From Caballeronia sordidicola (GTDB taxonomy: Bacteria > Pseudomonadota > Gammaproteobacteria > Burkholderiales > Burkholderiaceae), in contig NZ_MTHB01000109.1 of NCBI RefSeq assembly GCF_002220365.1, positions 124,001 through 188,000 on the forward strand: a stretch of 64,000 nt of DNA, in the 5' to 3' direction. The notes under the pieces were generated by a model, which did not search any database, was not told the origin of the DNA, and saw nothing but the letters and a program-made list of their open reading frames with translations. The position numbers and the translations under genes were made by a program. Below, one piece after another: positions 44,547-53,296 of the stretch (within the stretch, counting starts at the first letter, position 1; the number at the start of each line of letters is the position of its first letter).

Positions 44547-45671
44547 TCACATCGTCCGACGCCTTTTGAACGACTCGATAAACAAAGCATTATCCGCGGC
44601 GCTGCCAACGCTGACTCGCATGCAGTTTTCATAACCCGGTTCGCGCCAGGGCTTCACAATCACCCCATCCTCCAGCATCCTCCCAGCGAGCTTGGCCGCG
44701 TTCTCCCCGCAATCGAAGAAAAGGAAATTCGCGCGCGAACGTGCCGGACTCACACCCAGCCCGACCAACCTAGCGCGCATCCATTCGCGACCGGAGCGCG
44801 CATCCGCAACGCTCGCCGCAACATGCGCCTGATCGCCAAACGCCACGGCTGCCGCCTGCTGCGCAATCTGGTTGATATTAAACGGCGTACGCACGCGGTT
44901 CATCAGCCCGGCGAGTTCCGGCGCCGACGCCACGCCGTATCCCACTCGCAGTGCCGCCAATCCATAGGCCTTCGAAAAGGTACGCAATAACAACCACGGC
45001 AAACCTGATTCGCGCAGCACGGCAAGACTGTCCGGGTAACCGTGTTCATCGGAGGCATATTCGAAATAGGCTTCGTCCCACAACACCAGTGTTCCCGGCG
45101 ACACCGCGCTCAGCAACCGACGCATTTCAGCAGTATCCATCGCGCATCCAACCGGATTACTAGGATTGCTGATAATCAACATGCGCGTACGTGGCGAGAT
45201 GGCGGCGACCAATGCGTCGACATCGAATTCGAAGTCCGACCGCATCGGTACCGTGACCACCTTCGCGCCAACACTCTGCGGATAGATGATGTGTAAGCCA
45301 AATGACGGGATCACGGTGATCACTTCATCGCCGGGCGCGAGGAACGTATGGGCTGCAATGGCGAGCAAGTCTTCGGAGCCGTTTCCGAACAACAACTGCT
45401 CGTGATCGACTGAGAGCCGGTCAGCAATCAGCGCGCGCAATGCGCTGCATGAAGGATCGGGATAAAGCGCGAGCGTGCCGGTCGTGGTGAACCGGGCAAG
45501 ATGCGCAAGCACGGCCGCGCTCGCGCCACGTGGATTTTCATTGCTGCCAAGCTTGGCGACATGCGAGAGGCCATAGCGCGCCCGCACGAATTCCCCCGAT
45601 AACCCCGCGTTGTACGCAGGCAGGCCGCGCACTTCAGCACGCAGGCTTTCTATAAAAGCGGTCACGCTCAT
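44547..45671 (-). CDS. Histidinol-phosphate aminotransferase-like enzyme (HisC family)
   Basis: The ATG at 45671 overlaps the preceding gene's stop by four bases and gives 374 residues. HisC-type features are KLGSNENPRGAS near the start, FGNGSEDLLAIAAHTFL, ISNPSNPVG, LWDEAYFEYA and the PLP Lys in RTFSKAYGLAALRVGYG. It is not in a his operon but next to a D-2-hydroxyacid dehydrogenase and a 2OG oxygenase, opposite a hut-linked importer. Imidazolepyruvate/histidine is a plausible substrate pair by context, since HisC enzymes accept imidazole compounds. Confidence 0.88.
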   Translation of the reverse strand: MSVTAFIESLRAEVRGLPAYNAGLSGEFVRARYGLSHVAKLGSNENPRGASAAVLAHLARFTTTGTLALYPDPSCSALRALIADRLSVDHEQLLFGNGSEDLLAIAAHTFLAPGDEVITVIPSFGLHIIYPQSVGAKVVTVPMRSDFEFDVDALVAAISPRTRMLIISNPSNPVGCAMDTAEMRRLLSAVSPGTLVLWDEAYFEYASDEHGYPDSLAVLRESGLPWLLLRTFSKAYGLAALRVGYGVASAPELAGLMNRVRTPFNINQIAQQAAAVAFGDQAHVAASVADARSGREWMRARLVGLGVSPARSRANFLFFDCGENAAKLAGRMLEDGVIVKPWREPGYENCMRVSVGSAADNALFIESFKRRRTM

Positions 45672-47089
45672 TGGGTTCCTTGTTCGTTTCGAGCGTCTTG
45701 ATCGCCCGCGGCGGGCAGCACCTTGCCGGGATTGAGGATGCCGTGCGGATCGAGGGCATGCTTGATCGCCTGCATGCAAGCAAGTTCGGCGGGACTGCGC
45801 GAGTAGCCCAGGAACGGCCGCTTAAGCACGCCAATGCCGTGTTCCGCCGATATGGACCCGCTGTAGTCGCGAACCATGCCGTACAGCGCATGGTCGACTT
45901 CTTCCACCGTCACGCCGGGAATCGAACGTGCATCGAGCGTGACATGCAGGTTCGAGTCGCCGATGTGGCCGAAATACAAACCGTAATGTGTCGGCCAGCG
46001 TGCAGTGAAGTCCTTGCGGCAGGCGTTGACGAAATGGCCAATCTCGCCTATCGGCAAGCTCACATCGAAATTGATCGGCTCGATTTTCACCGGCAACTCG
46101 GCCGTCGCCTCGCGAATCGCCCACAATGCCTGAGTCTCCGCCTGTGACTGTGCGACAACCGCGTCCATCACTACGCCCGCTTCAAGCTGTGCGTTGAGTG
46201 CAGCGGCGAATCGCTCACCGTGATCGTCGGAGAACCCGGCCTGTTCGATTAATGCATAGAGCGGATAAGCTTCGCCAAGCGGCGATTGCCGGGAGCGTGT
46301 CAGCGCGACGCCGAAGTCGTAGAACTCCGGCCACATGATTTCGAACGCGCCGATTTCATCGCCGAATGTGGCTTGCAGCGAGCGCAGCAACGCAACCGCG
46401 CCGTCGTAATCGCTAAGCGCACACAGCGCGGTATTGCGCGCGGCACGGCGGGGTTTCAAACGCAGTACCGCACGCGTGATCACCCCAAGCGTTCCCTCCG
46501 ATCCGATGAACAGGTTGCGCAAGTCGTAGCCCGTATTGTTCTTGACCATCTTGTTCATTGAACTGAGCACGCTGCCGTCGGCAAGCACCGCTTCAAGTCC
46601 GAGTACCTGATCGCGGGCTGTGCCGGACTGCAGCACGCGCACGCCGCCCGCGTTCGTGGCGAGGTTGCCGCCTATCTGACACGAACCGCGCGCGCCGAGA
46701 TCGAGGGCAAATTCGAACCCCGCTTCCTGCGCGGCGTCCTGCACGGTTTGCAATGTGGTACCGGCAAGCACCGTCATGGTCGCCGACGCGCGATCAACCT
46801 CTTCGATCCCCACCAGCCGTTCGAGCGACAGGCAGATGTCGCCACTGGAAGGAATGGCGCCGCCCGCCAGCCCGGTCATGCCGCCCTGCGGGACAACGCT
46901 CTGACGTGCCTCATTGCACAGGCGCAGCACGGTGGCGACTTCGTCGGTTGAACGCGGCAGCACGACCGCCAACGGTGGCACTGGCGAGCGACCACTCCAG
47001 TCGCCGAGATAGCGCGGTTCAATGGCATCGCCGAAACGCACGGACTCGGCGCCGAGTGCATCAATCAGCGTTTGTACTATTGCTTTCAT
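45668..47089 (-). CDS. FAD-linked D-2-hydroxyacid dehydrogenase (GlcD / D-2-hydroxyglutarate dehydrogenase-like)
   Basis: From the ATG at 47089 the protein has 473 residues; an ATG at 47104 overlapping the upstream stop is possible. The FAD-binding PCMH domain shows VVPQGGMTGLAGGAIPSSGDICLSLERL and LGARGSCQIGGNLATNAGGVRVLQ. The C-terminal catalytic domain has GLYFGHIGDSNLHVTLD with metal/substrate His, and SAEHGIGVLKRPFL at the end. These enzymes oxidise D-lactate, D-2-hydroxyglutarate or similar. Coupling to an aminotransferase suggests oxidation of a D-2-hydroxy acid to a keto acid that is then aminated. Confidence 0.9.
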   Translation of the reverse strand: MKAIVQTLIDALGAESVRFGDAIEPRYLGDWSGRSPVPPLAVVLPRSTDEVATVLRLCNEARQSVVPQGGMTGLAGGAIPSSGDICLSLERLVGIEEVDRASATMTVLAGTTLQTVQDAAQEAGFEFALDLGARGSCQIGGNLATNAGGVRVLQSGTARDQVLGLEAVLADGSVLSSMNKMVKNNTGYDLRNLFIGSEGTLGVITRAVLRLKPRRAARNTALCALSDYDGAVALLRSLQATFGDEIGAFEIMWPEFYDFGVALTRSRQSPLGEAYPLYALIEQAGFSDDHGERFAAALNAQLEAGVVMDAVVAQSQAETQALWAIREATAELPVKIEPINFDVSLPIGEIGHFVNACRKDFTARWPTHYGLYFGHIGDSNLHVTLDARSIPGVTVEEVDHALYGMVRDYSGSISAEHGIGVLKRPFLGYSRSPAELACMQAIKHALDPHGILNPGKVLPAAGDQDARNEQGTQ

Positions 47090-47096
47090 GGTTTGC

Positions 47097-48068
47097 TCAG
47101 CCATTCGCGCGCTTCTTTCTATAACCCATGGAATCGTTGATCCGCCCCAGGATGTAGTCGCCCGCAGCCACCGGTTCATACAGCGGCCGCACGCCCTCAA
47201 GACCGAGATCGCGCGGGTCCACGCTCGCGCCATAAGTCGGATCGTAGAAGGTCGCGATCGAATAACGCTCCTGCCCGGAGCGATTGATGACGCGATGCAG
47301 CGTCGAACGAAAGCGATCGTTCGACCAGCGCGCCAACAGGTCACCAACGTTCACCACCAGCGTTCCCGGAATGGGCGGCGCGTCGATCCAGCTGTCGGTT
47401 GCAAGCTCCTTCACCTGCAAGCCACCCACGTTGTCCTGCCACAGCAGCGTGATGCACCCGTAGTCCGTATGCGGCGCGACACCGAACTGATCCGCGTCGG
47501 ACTTGGGCGCTTGCGGCGGGGAATAGACCATCTGTGTGCGCTGCATGCGCTTCGTATATTTGCTCACGAAAAACATTTCGTCGATATCCAGGCTCACCGC
47601 AACCGCCCGCAACAAATCCGCGCCGCACGCGCCGATCGCTTCGTAGTAGCCATAGAGTGCCGGCTGCAGCGACGGCATGAAGTCAGGCCAATTATTCGGG
47701 CCGCGCAGCGCTTCACCGGCAAGCACGCTCGGATCGTCTTCCGGCAACTCCAGGCCGATGCTGAAAAACTCCTTGTAGTCAGGCTTGGTGGCCTGATACA
47801 TGAGCGCGTCGCCAAGCGCATTAAAGCCGCGATGCCGATGATTCACCGCGGCACGCCGCTTCACTTCCGGCGGATACGCAAAGAATTCGCGCGCCGCTTT
47901 CACCGCGCCTTCGAGCACATCGGTCGGTACGCCGTGATTGCTGACGTAGAAGAAGCCGATGCTCGTGCACGCGTCACGGATCGCGGCGGCGGCTTCGCGC
48001 AAGCCAGCGGGATCCAACGCACGAACTGCCGCCAGATCGACGACGGGGATGTGAGAAATCGAGGTCAT
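47097..48068 (-). CDS. 2-oxoglutarate/Fe(II)-dependent oxygenase (isopenicillin N synthase-like)
   Basis: A 323-residue protein beginning IPVVDLAAV..., with an N-terminal DIOX_N region (SIGFFYVSNHGVPTDVLEG) and the double-stranded beta helix. Iron ligands are His and Asp in VAPHTDYGCITLLWQD and His in FRSTLHRVIN. The 2OG-binding Arg-x-Ser is RYSIATFY. It is the first gene of a three-gene minus-strand operon with the FAD enzyme and HisC-like aminotransferase. The substrate is unknown; by context a histidine or imidazole derivative is possible. Confidence 0.9.
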   Translation of the reverse strand: MTSISHIPVVDLAAVRALDPAGLREAAAAIRDACTSIGFFYVSNHGVPTDVLEGAVKAAREFFAYPPEVKRRAAVNHRHRGFNALGDALMYQATKPDYKEFFSIGLELPEDDPSVLAGEALRGPNNWPDFMPSLQPALYGYYEAIGACGADLLRAVAVSLDIDEMFFVSKYTKRMQRTQMVYSPPQAPKSDADQFGVAPHTDYGCITLLWQDNVGGLQVKELATDSWIDAPPIPGTLVVNVGDLLARWSNDRFRSTLHRVINRSGQERYSIATFYDPTYGASVDPRDLGLEGVRPLYEPVAAGDYILGRINDSMGYRKKRANG

Positions 48069-48310
48069 CCAGGTGCTCCGAAGTTTTATCGCCGTCTATA
48101 CCGTGCGGGCCGAACGGGCCTCTTCGCATGTGTGACGGGCATCGTGCCGAACCGGCGCAAGACGCGCGGCCGATCCAAAAAACGTTTTACCCGCGCGTCG
48201 TCATGCAGTGTCTGCGCGGAACCCGTCATGACCGGCTCCGCGCTGCCCAGACCTGCGCGCAAGCGTCTGCGGATAAGCCGTGAGCGCCCGCCGAAATCCG
48301 GATCAAGTGT

Positions 48311-48432
48311 CTGTATATACCGCCAATTAGCCGAGCGCAACCCGGCGTTTTCGCGAAGTCCGTAAGCCTTGGAATGGTGCGGCAAGAAGTATTTTTGACA
48401 CGCTTGGCAACGCAAATTGACGGTATATACTG
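48311..48432. promoter_or_regulatory. Two HutC-like sites in the divergent promoter
   Basis: CTGTATATACCG at 48311-48322 and, in opposite orientation, CGGTATATACTG at 48421-48432 flank the promoter region between the 2OG oxygenase and the ABC binding-protein starts. The same 10-base core, CGGTATATAC, recurs upstream of hutH at 58270. HutC repressors bind related CTTGTATATACAAG-type palindromes. Confidence 0.7.
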
Positions 48433-48511
48433 AATCGCACCACATGCAGGTCGGCGCACCGGTTCGCATCTTTGCCCAAGCCGGGAGCACTTTAACCAAG
48501 GGAGTTCAACA

Positions 48512-49339
48512 ATGAATTTTTTCTCGAAGTGGAAGGGTCGTCTGCTCGTGGCCGCACTGGTCGCGACAGCGGTTTCGGCGCACGCGGAAGACCAGTTGGC
48601 GAAGGTCAAGAAGGCTGGCGAACTGGTGGTCGGAACCGAGATGCAGTTCGCACCGTTCGACTTCCTGGAAAACGGTCAGCAACAAGGCTTCAATAAAGAC
48701 TTCTTCGCCGAGTTGTCGAAGGAACTGGGTGTGAAAGTACGCTCCATCGACCTGCCGTGGCCAAGCGTGCTGCCGGGTCTCGAAGCCGGCAAGTTCGATA
48801 TTGTCAGCGGCCCGGTGACGATCACCAAGGCGCGCATGGAGCGTTATGAGTTCACCCTGCCGATTGCCGACGGCACCGTCGCGTTGCTCAAACGCGCGAA
48901 CGACTCCAGCATCAAGACGAACGCCGACGTCGCCGGCAAGGCAGTCGGCGGCGGCAAGGGTTCGGCGCAACTCGACCAGTTGAAGCAGTACGTTGCGACG
49001 CTGCCGGGCAAGACGAGCGTGCGTGAATACATCGACAACAACCAGGCCTATGCGGACCTTGCCGCTGGCCGGATTGTTGCCGTGGGCAATTCGTTGCCGA
49101 ACATCGCTTATGTGGCGCGCCAGCGTCCGGACACATTTGCTGTCGTTCAGCCTCCGTTCGGCACGAAGGTGTATTTCGCTTATCTCGGCCGCAAGGACGC
49201 GGACAGCAAGCCGCTCATCGACGCGATCAATCAGGCGATCGTCAAGATGCACGGTGATGGCCGTCTCGCTGCTCTGCAAAAGAAGTGGTTCGGCGTAACA
49301 ATGGACACGCCCACCACCATGCCTTCGCCTAACTATTGA
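48512..49339 (+). CDS. Amino-acid ABC transporter substrate-binding protein (hut-linked)
   Basis: A 275-residue periplasmic protein with a Sec signal peptide ending SAHA before EDQL. The SBP_bac_3 fold is seen in AGELVVGTEMQFAPFDFLENGQQQGFNKDFFAEL, FDIVSGPVTITKARMERYEFTLP and LQKKWFGVTMD. It is the first gene of a five-gene unit ending in hutC. Histidine, urocanate or an imidazole derivative are the likely ligands because of the regulator and sites; this is inference. Confidence 0.92.
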   Translation: MNFFSKWKGRLLVAALVATAVSAHAEDQLAKVKKAGELVVGTEMQFAPFDFLENGQQQGFNKDFFAELSKELGVKVRSIDLPWPSVLPGLEAGKFDIVSGPVTITKARMERYEFTLPIADGTVALLKRANDSSIKTNADVAGKAVGGGKGSAQLDQLKQYVATLPGKTSVREYIDNNQAYADLAAGRIVAVGNSLPNIAYVARQRPDTFAVVQPPFGTKVYFAYLGRKDADSKPLIDAINQAIVKMHGDGRLAALQKKWFGVTMDTPTTMPSPNY

Positions 49340-49408
49340 ACTGCTGAATCAGCGAACCATTGATGCCCTGCAGGGCGCTTGAGCGCCTTGCTCCTTGCCG
49401 GACAGCCC

Positions 49409-50059
49409 ATGTTCAGCCTTCACGCGTTGCTTGATGCCCTTCCCTATCTGATCAAGGCTGCGCAAGCCACGATCCTGATTTCACTCGTTGGGTTGGTGGT
49501 CGGCTTCATTGTCGCGATCGCCGTGTGCAGCGCCCGGCTCTCGAAGAACCGCTTCGTCTCGAAGCTGGGCGGCGCGTATGTCGGCTTCTTTCGCGGCGTA
49601 CCGTTGCTCGTGCAGCTTTTGCTCACTTACTATTTCCTGCCCTTCATCGGCATCAACGTGCCGCCGCTCGTGGCCGCCGCCGCCGCCGTTTCGCTATGCG
49701 AAGCCGCTTATCTTGCGGAGATCCTGCGGGGTGGATTTATCGGCATTCCGCATGGACAGCTCGAAGCGGCGCAGTTGCTCGGTTTATCACGGTTGCATGC
49801 CGTGCTGCGTATCCAGGTGCCTCAGGCGCTGCGCACGACGATGCCCTCGCTCGTCAATGAGATGGTGATGCTGGTGAAAGCGTCGTCGTTGATTTCAGTC
49901 GTCGGTGTCGCTGATATCACGCGCACCGCGCAGAACATTGCCGCCAGCACGTATCGGCCGCTGGAGGCGTATGTTGCCGCCGGGCTGGTGTACCTGGTCA
50001 TCAACGGGGCGTTGTCGCTGGCCGGGCATCGCGCAGAACGCCGCATGGAACGGGCATAG
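49409..50059 (+). CDS. Polar amino-acid ABC transporter permease (hut-linked, first)
   Basis: The ATG at 49409 gives 216 residues; a TTG ten codons earlier is a weaker start. It shows the HisQ/GlnP pattern AYVGFFRGVPLLVQLLLTYYFLPFIGI and the ATPase-contacting loop GIPHGQLEAAQLLGLSRLHAVLRIQVPQ. It follows the binding-protein gene by 69 bases and precedes the second permease by 12. Confidence 0.92.
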   Translation: MFSLHALLDALPYLIKAAQATILISLVGLVVGFIVAIAVCSARLSKNRFVSKLGGAYVGFFRGVPLLVQLLLTYYFLPFIGINVPPLVAAAAAVSLCEAAYLAEILRGGFIGIPHGQLEAAQLLGLSRLHAVLRIQVPQALRTTMPSLVNEMVMLVKASSLISVVGVADITRTAQNIAASTYRPLEAYVAAGLVYLVINGALSLAGHRAERRMERA

Positions 50060-50071
50060 GAAGGCATACCC

Positions 50072-50740
50072 ATGGCCATTCAATTCGACCCTACGGTCCT
50101 CACCGACTCCCTTCCCGCCCTCGCCGAAGGGTTTGCGACAACCATCGCCGTGTGGATTGGCGGCGTGTTGATCGGCATGGCGATCGGTTTCGCCATCGCC
50201 CTGCTGCAAATTTTCTGCGGCAAATGGGTCCGCGGATTCTTGCGTGCCTACATAGAGGTGTTCCGGGGAACGCCGTTTCTCGTGCAGCTTTTCGTGCTGT
50301 ATTACGGCGGCCCTTCGCTTGGGCTTTCACTTGAGCCACTGACGGCAGGCATTGTCGGGCTAGGGCTCTATGGCAGCGCATATTTCGCGGAAGCGTTCCG
50401 CTCCGGTTTTACCTCGGTGCCGCGCGGTCACATAGAAGCCGCCGAGTGTCTCGGCTTCACGCGGCTGCAAGTCATCATGCGCGTACAGTTGCCGCAGATG
50501 CTCGTCATCATCGTGCCGGCGCTGACCAACCTGATCATTGTGCTGAGCAAGGAAACTGCAGTGTTGTCGGTCGTCACCGTGCCGGAGCTGACGTTCGTGC
50601 TGACCGGTATTGGCTCGGAGCGGTTTGCGTTCGTCGAAACCTTGCTCGCACTGTGCGTGTGTTATCTCGTGCTCGTGGAAGTGGCGTCGCGAGCCGGACA
50701 GTGGGTCGAGATCCGCGTAGGCCGCTTCCTCACACGGTGA
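50072..50740 (+). CDS. Polar amino-acid ABC transporter permease (hut-linked, second)
   Basis: A 222-residue permease with an AGGAAGG-type ribosome site overlapping the upstream stop. The family motif [26 protein letters not shown] and the loop [28 protein letters not shown] are present. It likely pairs with the preceding permease to form the membrane channel of one importer. Confidence 0.93.
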   Translation: MAIQFDPTVLTDSLPALAEGFATTIAVWIGGVLIGMAIGFAIALLQIFCGKWVRGFLRAYIEVFRGTPFLVQLFVLYYGGPSLGLSLEPLTAGIVGLGLYGSAYFAEAFRSGFTSVPRGHIEAAECLGFTRLQVIMRVQLPQMLVIIVPALTNLIIVLSKETAVLSVVTVPELTFVLTGIGSERFAFVETLLALCVCYLVLVEVASRAGQWVEIRVGRFLTR

Positions 50741-50790
50741 ATACGCTTAGACCCCCATCAAACCGAGCGCTGAATCACGAAGAACCCGTC

Positions 50791-51678
50791 ATGAAGAAAC
50801 CGAATTCTGAAAACACGCTGACGCCCGCCGAATATCTTGTCGATGCGCGGCATGTCGGCAAGCATTTCGGCGCGCTGAAAGTGCTCGACGACGTGTCGCT
50901 CGCCGTGCGCAAGTCGGAGGTGACCTGCATCATCGGACCGTCGGGTTCGGGAAAAAGCACCCTGCTGCGCTCGCTTGCATTCCTCGAGGAATATAGCGAA
51001 GGCGAGATCTATATTGAAGGCGAATTGATCGGTTACGTCACCGATCGCAACGGCCGGCGCGTGCGGGCGCCGCAAGCCGAGATCAACCGCGTGCGGCGCA
51101 ACGTGGGCATGGTGTTCCAGCAGTTCAACTTATGGCCTCATATGACGGCCGTTGAGAACGTGGCCGAGGCGCTGGTGCGCGTGCGCAAGCTTCCCAAGGC
51201 CGAGGCTCGCAAGCGCGCGCTGGCCATGCTCGACAAGGTCGGTCTCGCCGATCGCCCGGACAATCATCCGGCACGGCTCTCCGGCGGGCAACAGCAGCGT
51301 GTGGCCATTGCCCGCGCGCTGGCAATGGAACCGCACATCATGCTGTTCGACGAACCCACCTCCGCACTCGATCCCGAGTTGGTCGGCGAAGTGCTGCAAG
51401 TGATGAAGAACCTCGCGAACGACGGTATGACGATGGTGATCGTCACGCATGAAATGGGCTTCGCCGCGCAGGTCGCGGATACGGTCGTCTTCATCGATCA
51501 TGGCAAAATTGAGGCGCAAGGATCGCCCGAAGACGTGTTTCACAACGCGCAACAGCCGAGGCTTAAACAGTTCCTGCAGAACTATCTCGACCGGAACGCG
51601 TTCTGGGCGCGACGTGAGGAACCGTCGGCGAGTGCGGTCCACGTGAGTACCGAACCAGCGGGATATAACGAAAACTGA
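50791..51678 (+). CDS. Polar amino-acid ABC transporter ATP-binding protein (hut-linked)
   Basis: The ATG at 50791 gives 295 residues; an overlong frame from 50446 overlaps the permease. Walker A is GPSGSGKST, the Q-loop FQQFNLWPH, the signature [15 protein letters not shown], Walker [15 protein letters not shown] and the switch [11 protein letters not shown]. An insert between Walker A and the Q-loop ([20 protein letters not shown]) is typical of HisP-like ATPases. The extra 30 residues at the C-terminus carry no known motif. Confidence 0.94.
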   Translation: MKKPNSENTLTPAEYLVDARHVGKHFGALKVLDDVSLAVRKSEVTCIIGPSGSGKSTLLRSLAFLEEYSEGEIYIEGELIGYVTDRNGRRVRAPQAEINRVRRNVGMVFQQFNLWPHMTAVENVAEALVRVRKLPKAEARKRALAMLDKVGLADRPDNHPARLSGGQQQRVAIARALAMEPHIMLFDEPTSALDPELVGEVLQVMKNLANDGMTMVIVTHEMGFAAQVADTVVFIDHGKIEAQGSPEDVFHNAQQPRLKQFLQNYLDRNAFWARREEPSASAVHVSTEPAGYNEN

Positions 51679-51707
51679 GCCATACCTGAGCCATACCTGA
51701 GCGAGAC

Positions 51708-52469
51708 ATGAATACAACCAGCCTTTCGAATCCGGCATCCGCCACCGCGCCGCTCGCGCGCTACGAGCGTGTGAAGGAACATATCCGCACGCGCATCCTC
51801 TCCGGCGAGTGGCGTCCCGGCGACCGGATTCCATCGGAGATGACCTTGGTCGGCGAGCTGGGCGTGTCGCGCATGACGATCAACCGCGCGTTGCGCGAGC
51901 TCACCGAGCAAGGCGTGCTGACGCGCTTCTCAGGCGTGGGAACGTTTATCGCGGAAGAAAAACCGCAGTCGACGCTGCTGATGATCGCGCACATAGGCGA
52001 TGAAATTCGCGCACGCGGACACGAGTACGGCTATACGATCGTGCACGCTGCGCGTGAGGCGGCGGCCAGTGATGTATCGGCGGCACTCGGACTCGCACCG
52101 GGTGCGTCGGTATTCCATGTTGTGTGCGTCCATCGCGAGAACGGCGTTCCGGTTCAGCTCGAAGACCGTTACGTGAATCCTGACGTCGCCCCGCATTTTC
52201 TCGAGCAGGATTTCGCGACGGTGCGGCCCTCGGAGTATCTGTTCAATACCGTGCCGGCGCACGAGGTCGAGCACGTAGTTGACGCGGTGCTGCCCTCGCG
52301 TGCGGATGCGAAACTACTTGAGATCGGCCCGGACCAGCCATGTCTCACGCTCGTGCGGCGGACCTGGGCGAATAACGTAGCGGTGACGTTCGCGCGCTTC
52401 GTGCATCCGGGCACGCGGTATCGGTTGGGATGCAGGTTCAGCGCCGACAATATGCAGCGGCAGAGTTGA
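51708..52469 (+). CDS. hutC: GntR/UTRA family histidine utilization repressor
   Basis: A 253-residue regulator. The winged helix is at about 15-85 (YERVKEHIRTRILSGEWRPGDRIPSEMTLVGELGVSRMTINRALRELTEQGVLTR). The UTRA ligand domain follows, with VCVHRENGVPVQLEDRYVNPDVAPHFLEQDF and the HutC-typical end FARFVHPGTRYRLGCRF. HutC binds urocanate and represses hut genes. It is 29 bases behind the importer ATPase, so probably co-transcribed. Its last 80 bases are duplicated at 56557-56640. Confidence 0.95.
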   Translation: MNTTSLSNPASATAPLARYERVKEHIRTRILSGEWRPGDRIPSEMTLVGELGVSRMTINRALRELTEQGVLTRFSGVGTFIAEEKPQSTLLMIAHIGDEIRARGHEYGYTIVHAAREAAASDVSAALGLAPGASVFHVVCVHRENGVPVQLEDRYVNPDVAPHFLEQDFATVRPSEYLFNTVPAHEVEHVVDAVLPSRADAKLLEIGPDQPCLTLVRRTWANNVAVTFARFVHPGTRYRLGCRFSADNMQRQS

Positions 52470-52473
52470 CCAC
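52390..52473 (+). repeat. Left copy of an 84-base imperfect direct repeat (hutC 3' end)
   Basis: Bases 52390-52473 match 56557-56640 with 7 differences in 84. The repeat covers the last codons and stop of hutC. Most differences are synonymous in the hutC frame, so the second copy was once part of a working hutC gene. Confidence 0.9.
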
Positions 52474-52654
52474 TTGAACATGAACTTGAACTCGAGCGCG
52501 TGCGACATCGGCGCAAAGCGTCGCATCGGTCAGCCATGCGATCCGGCGCCGCGCCAACGTGCCAATTTTCGTGGCGGCGATGTCGAGGAATATCCGTTAA
52601 CCAGGCGTGGATCGTCAGCCGCCTGACGGGCCCGCGAAACGAAGGCTCGCCGGT

Positions 52655-52700
52655 GGCTGTTGTTGCATCGCCGTCAGATACCGGCTTTGTGAGCCGTGAA
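52655..52700. repeat. Copy of a 46-base segment of the lysE 3' end
   Basis: Bases 52655-52700 match 58999-59044 with 5 differences. On the minus strand both read FTAHKAGI and a stop, and all codon differences are synonymous. The full lysE-type gene ends at 59018; only its tail is present here. Confidence 0.8.
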
Positions 52701-52706
52701 AGCAAG

Positions 52707-52829
52707 ATGAAGTTCAGCCTGTCCGAAGGGATGGCGCTGGCGGCCTCGGCCACCGACGAAAAAACCGAACCGGGCCTCTACATGCTCGAGCCGGATAGCG
52801 GCGCGAAGCCGGGCATGCGCGTGAAATAA
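52707..52829 (+). CDS. Possible 40-residue protein before a terminator
   Basis: An ATG at 52707 after AGCAAG opens a 40-residue frame ([20 protein letters not shown]...) that stops 31 bases before a strong terminator. It has no family resemblance. It could be a small protein or the tail of a lost gene, because the frame is also open upstream through the lysE-tail fragment. Confidence 0.25.
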   Translation: MKFSLSEGMALAASATDEKTEPGLYMLEPDSGAKPGMRVK

Positions 52830-52860
52830 ACTGGCCTCAGTTTTGCAGCGCTCGTAAAAA

Positions 52861-52885
52861 GGCACGTCTGCGGACGTGCCTTTTT
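52861..52885 (+). terminator. Rho-independent terminator
   Basis: GGCACGTC-TGCG-GACGTGCC followed by five T residues (52861-52885), a perfect 8-base stem. It is preceded by five A residues, so it may work in both directions. It isolates the hutC unit from the downstream large gene. Confidence 0.92.
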
Positions 52886-53296
52886 CTTTGGCGCGAGCCA
52901 TTCCCCGCATCCCTCGGATAGCGATGATTGCAGCGCCTTGCGCCGCACTAACCCGGTATCTCACCCCGCCATTTTTAATATGCAAGACTGATCAATATTG
53001 AAACCGGGCCGGCATCCAATCCTGACTCGATGTGGCCCGACAACCGGAGGTACATGTCATGCGAGTTGAAGGATCTACCACGAGCGCATCGCTCCCCTTC
53101 CTGCAGAGCGAAAGAAGTCCAGGCAACCGTTTGAGGAGCCAAGCAAGACGGGCTAGACGAACGCGTAACGCGGTCTAAAAGCAACGACACGAACGATGCA
53201 AAAGCAGATAAAGGCAGATCCCGGGCGCCGCGGCTGAGGGCGAAACGCCTGCGCGGCTTGACGTGATTTCATCATTTCGAAGATCAGGAAGTTTCC
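52886..53296. other. Upstream region of the large effector-like gene
   Basis: This 411-base stretch lies between the terminator and the ATG at 53297 and holds no convincing gene. It is less GC-rich than the hut genes around 52970-53000. AGGA lies 8 bases before the start. I looked for a pair of TTCG boxes 16 bases apart (the hrpII box of Ralstonia/Burkholderia type III genes) and did not find one. Confidence 0.5.

Noticed and set aside
45671..45779. Longer start for the HisC-like enzyme
   Set aside because: The extension is Arg-rich, overlaps the upstream gene fully and lacks HisC similarity; the ATG at 45671 gives the expected length and a coupled overlap.
53240..53296. hrpII-type promoter (TTCG-N16-TTCG) before the effector-like gene
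   Set aside because: Only a single TTCG is present near the start; the spacing to any second copy does not fit.
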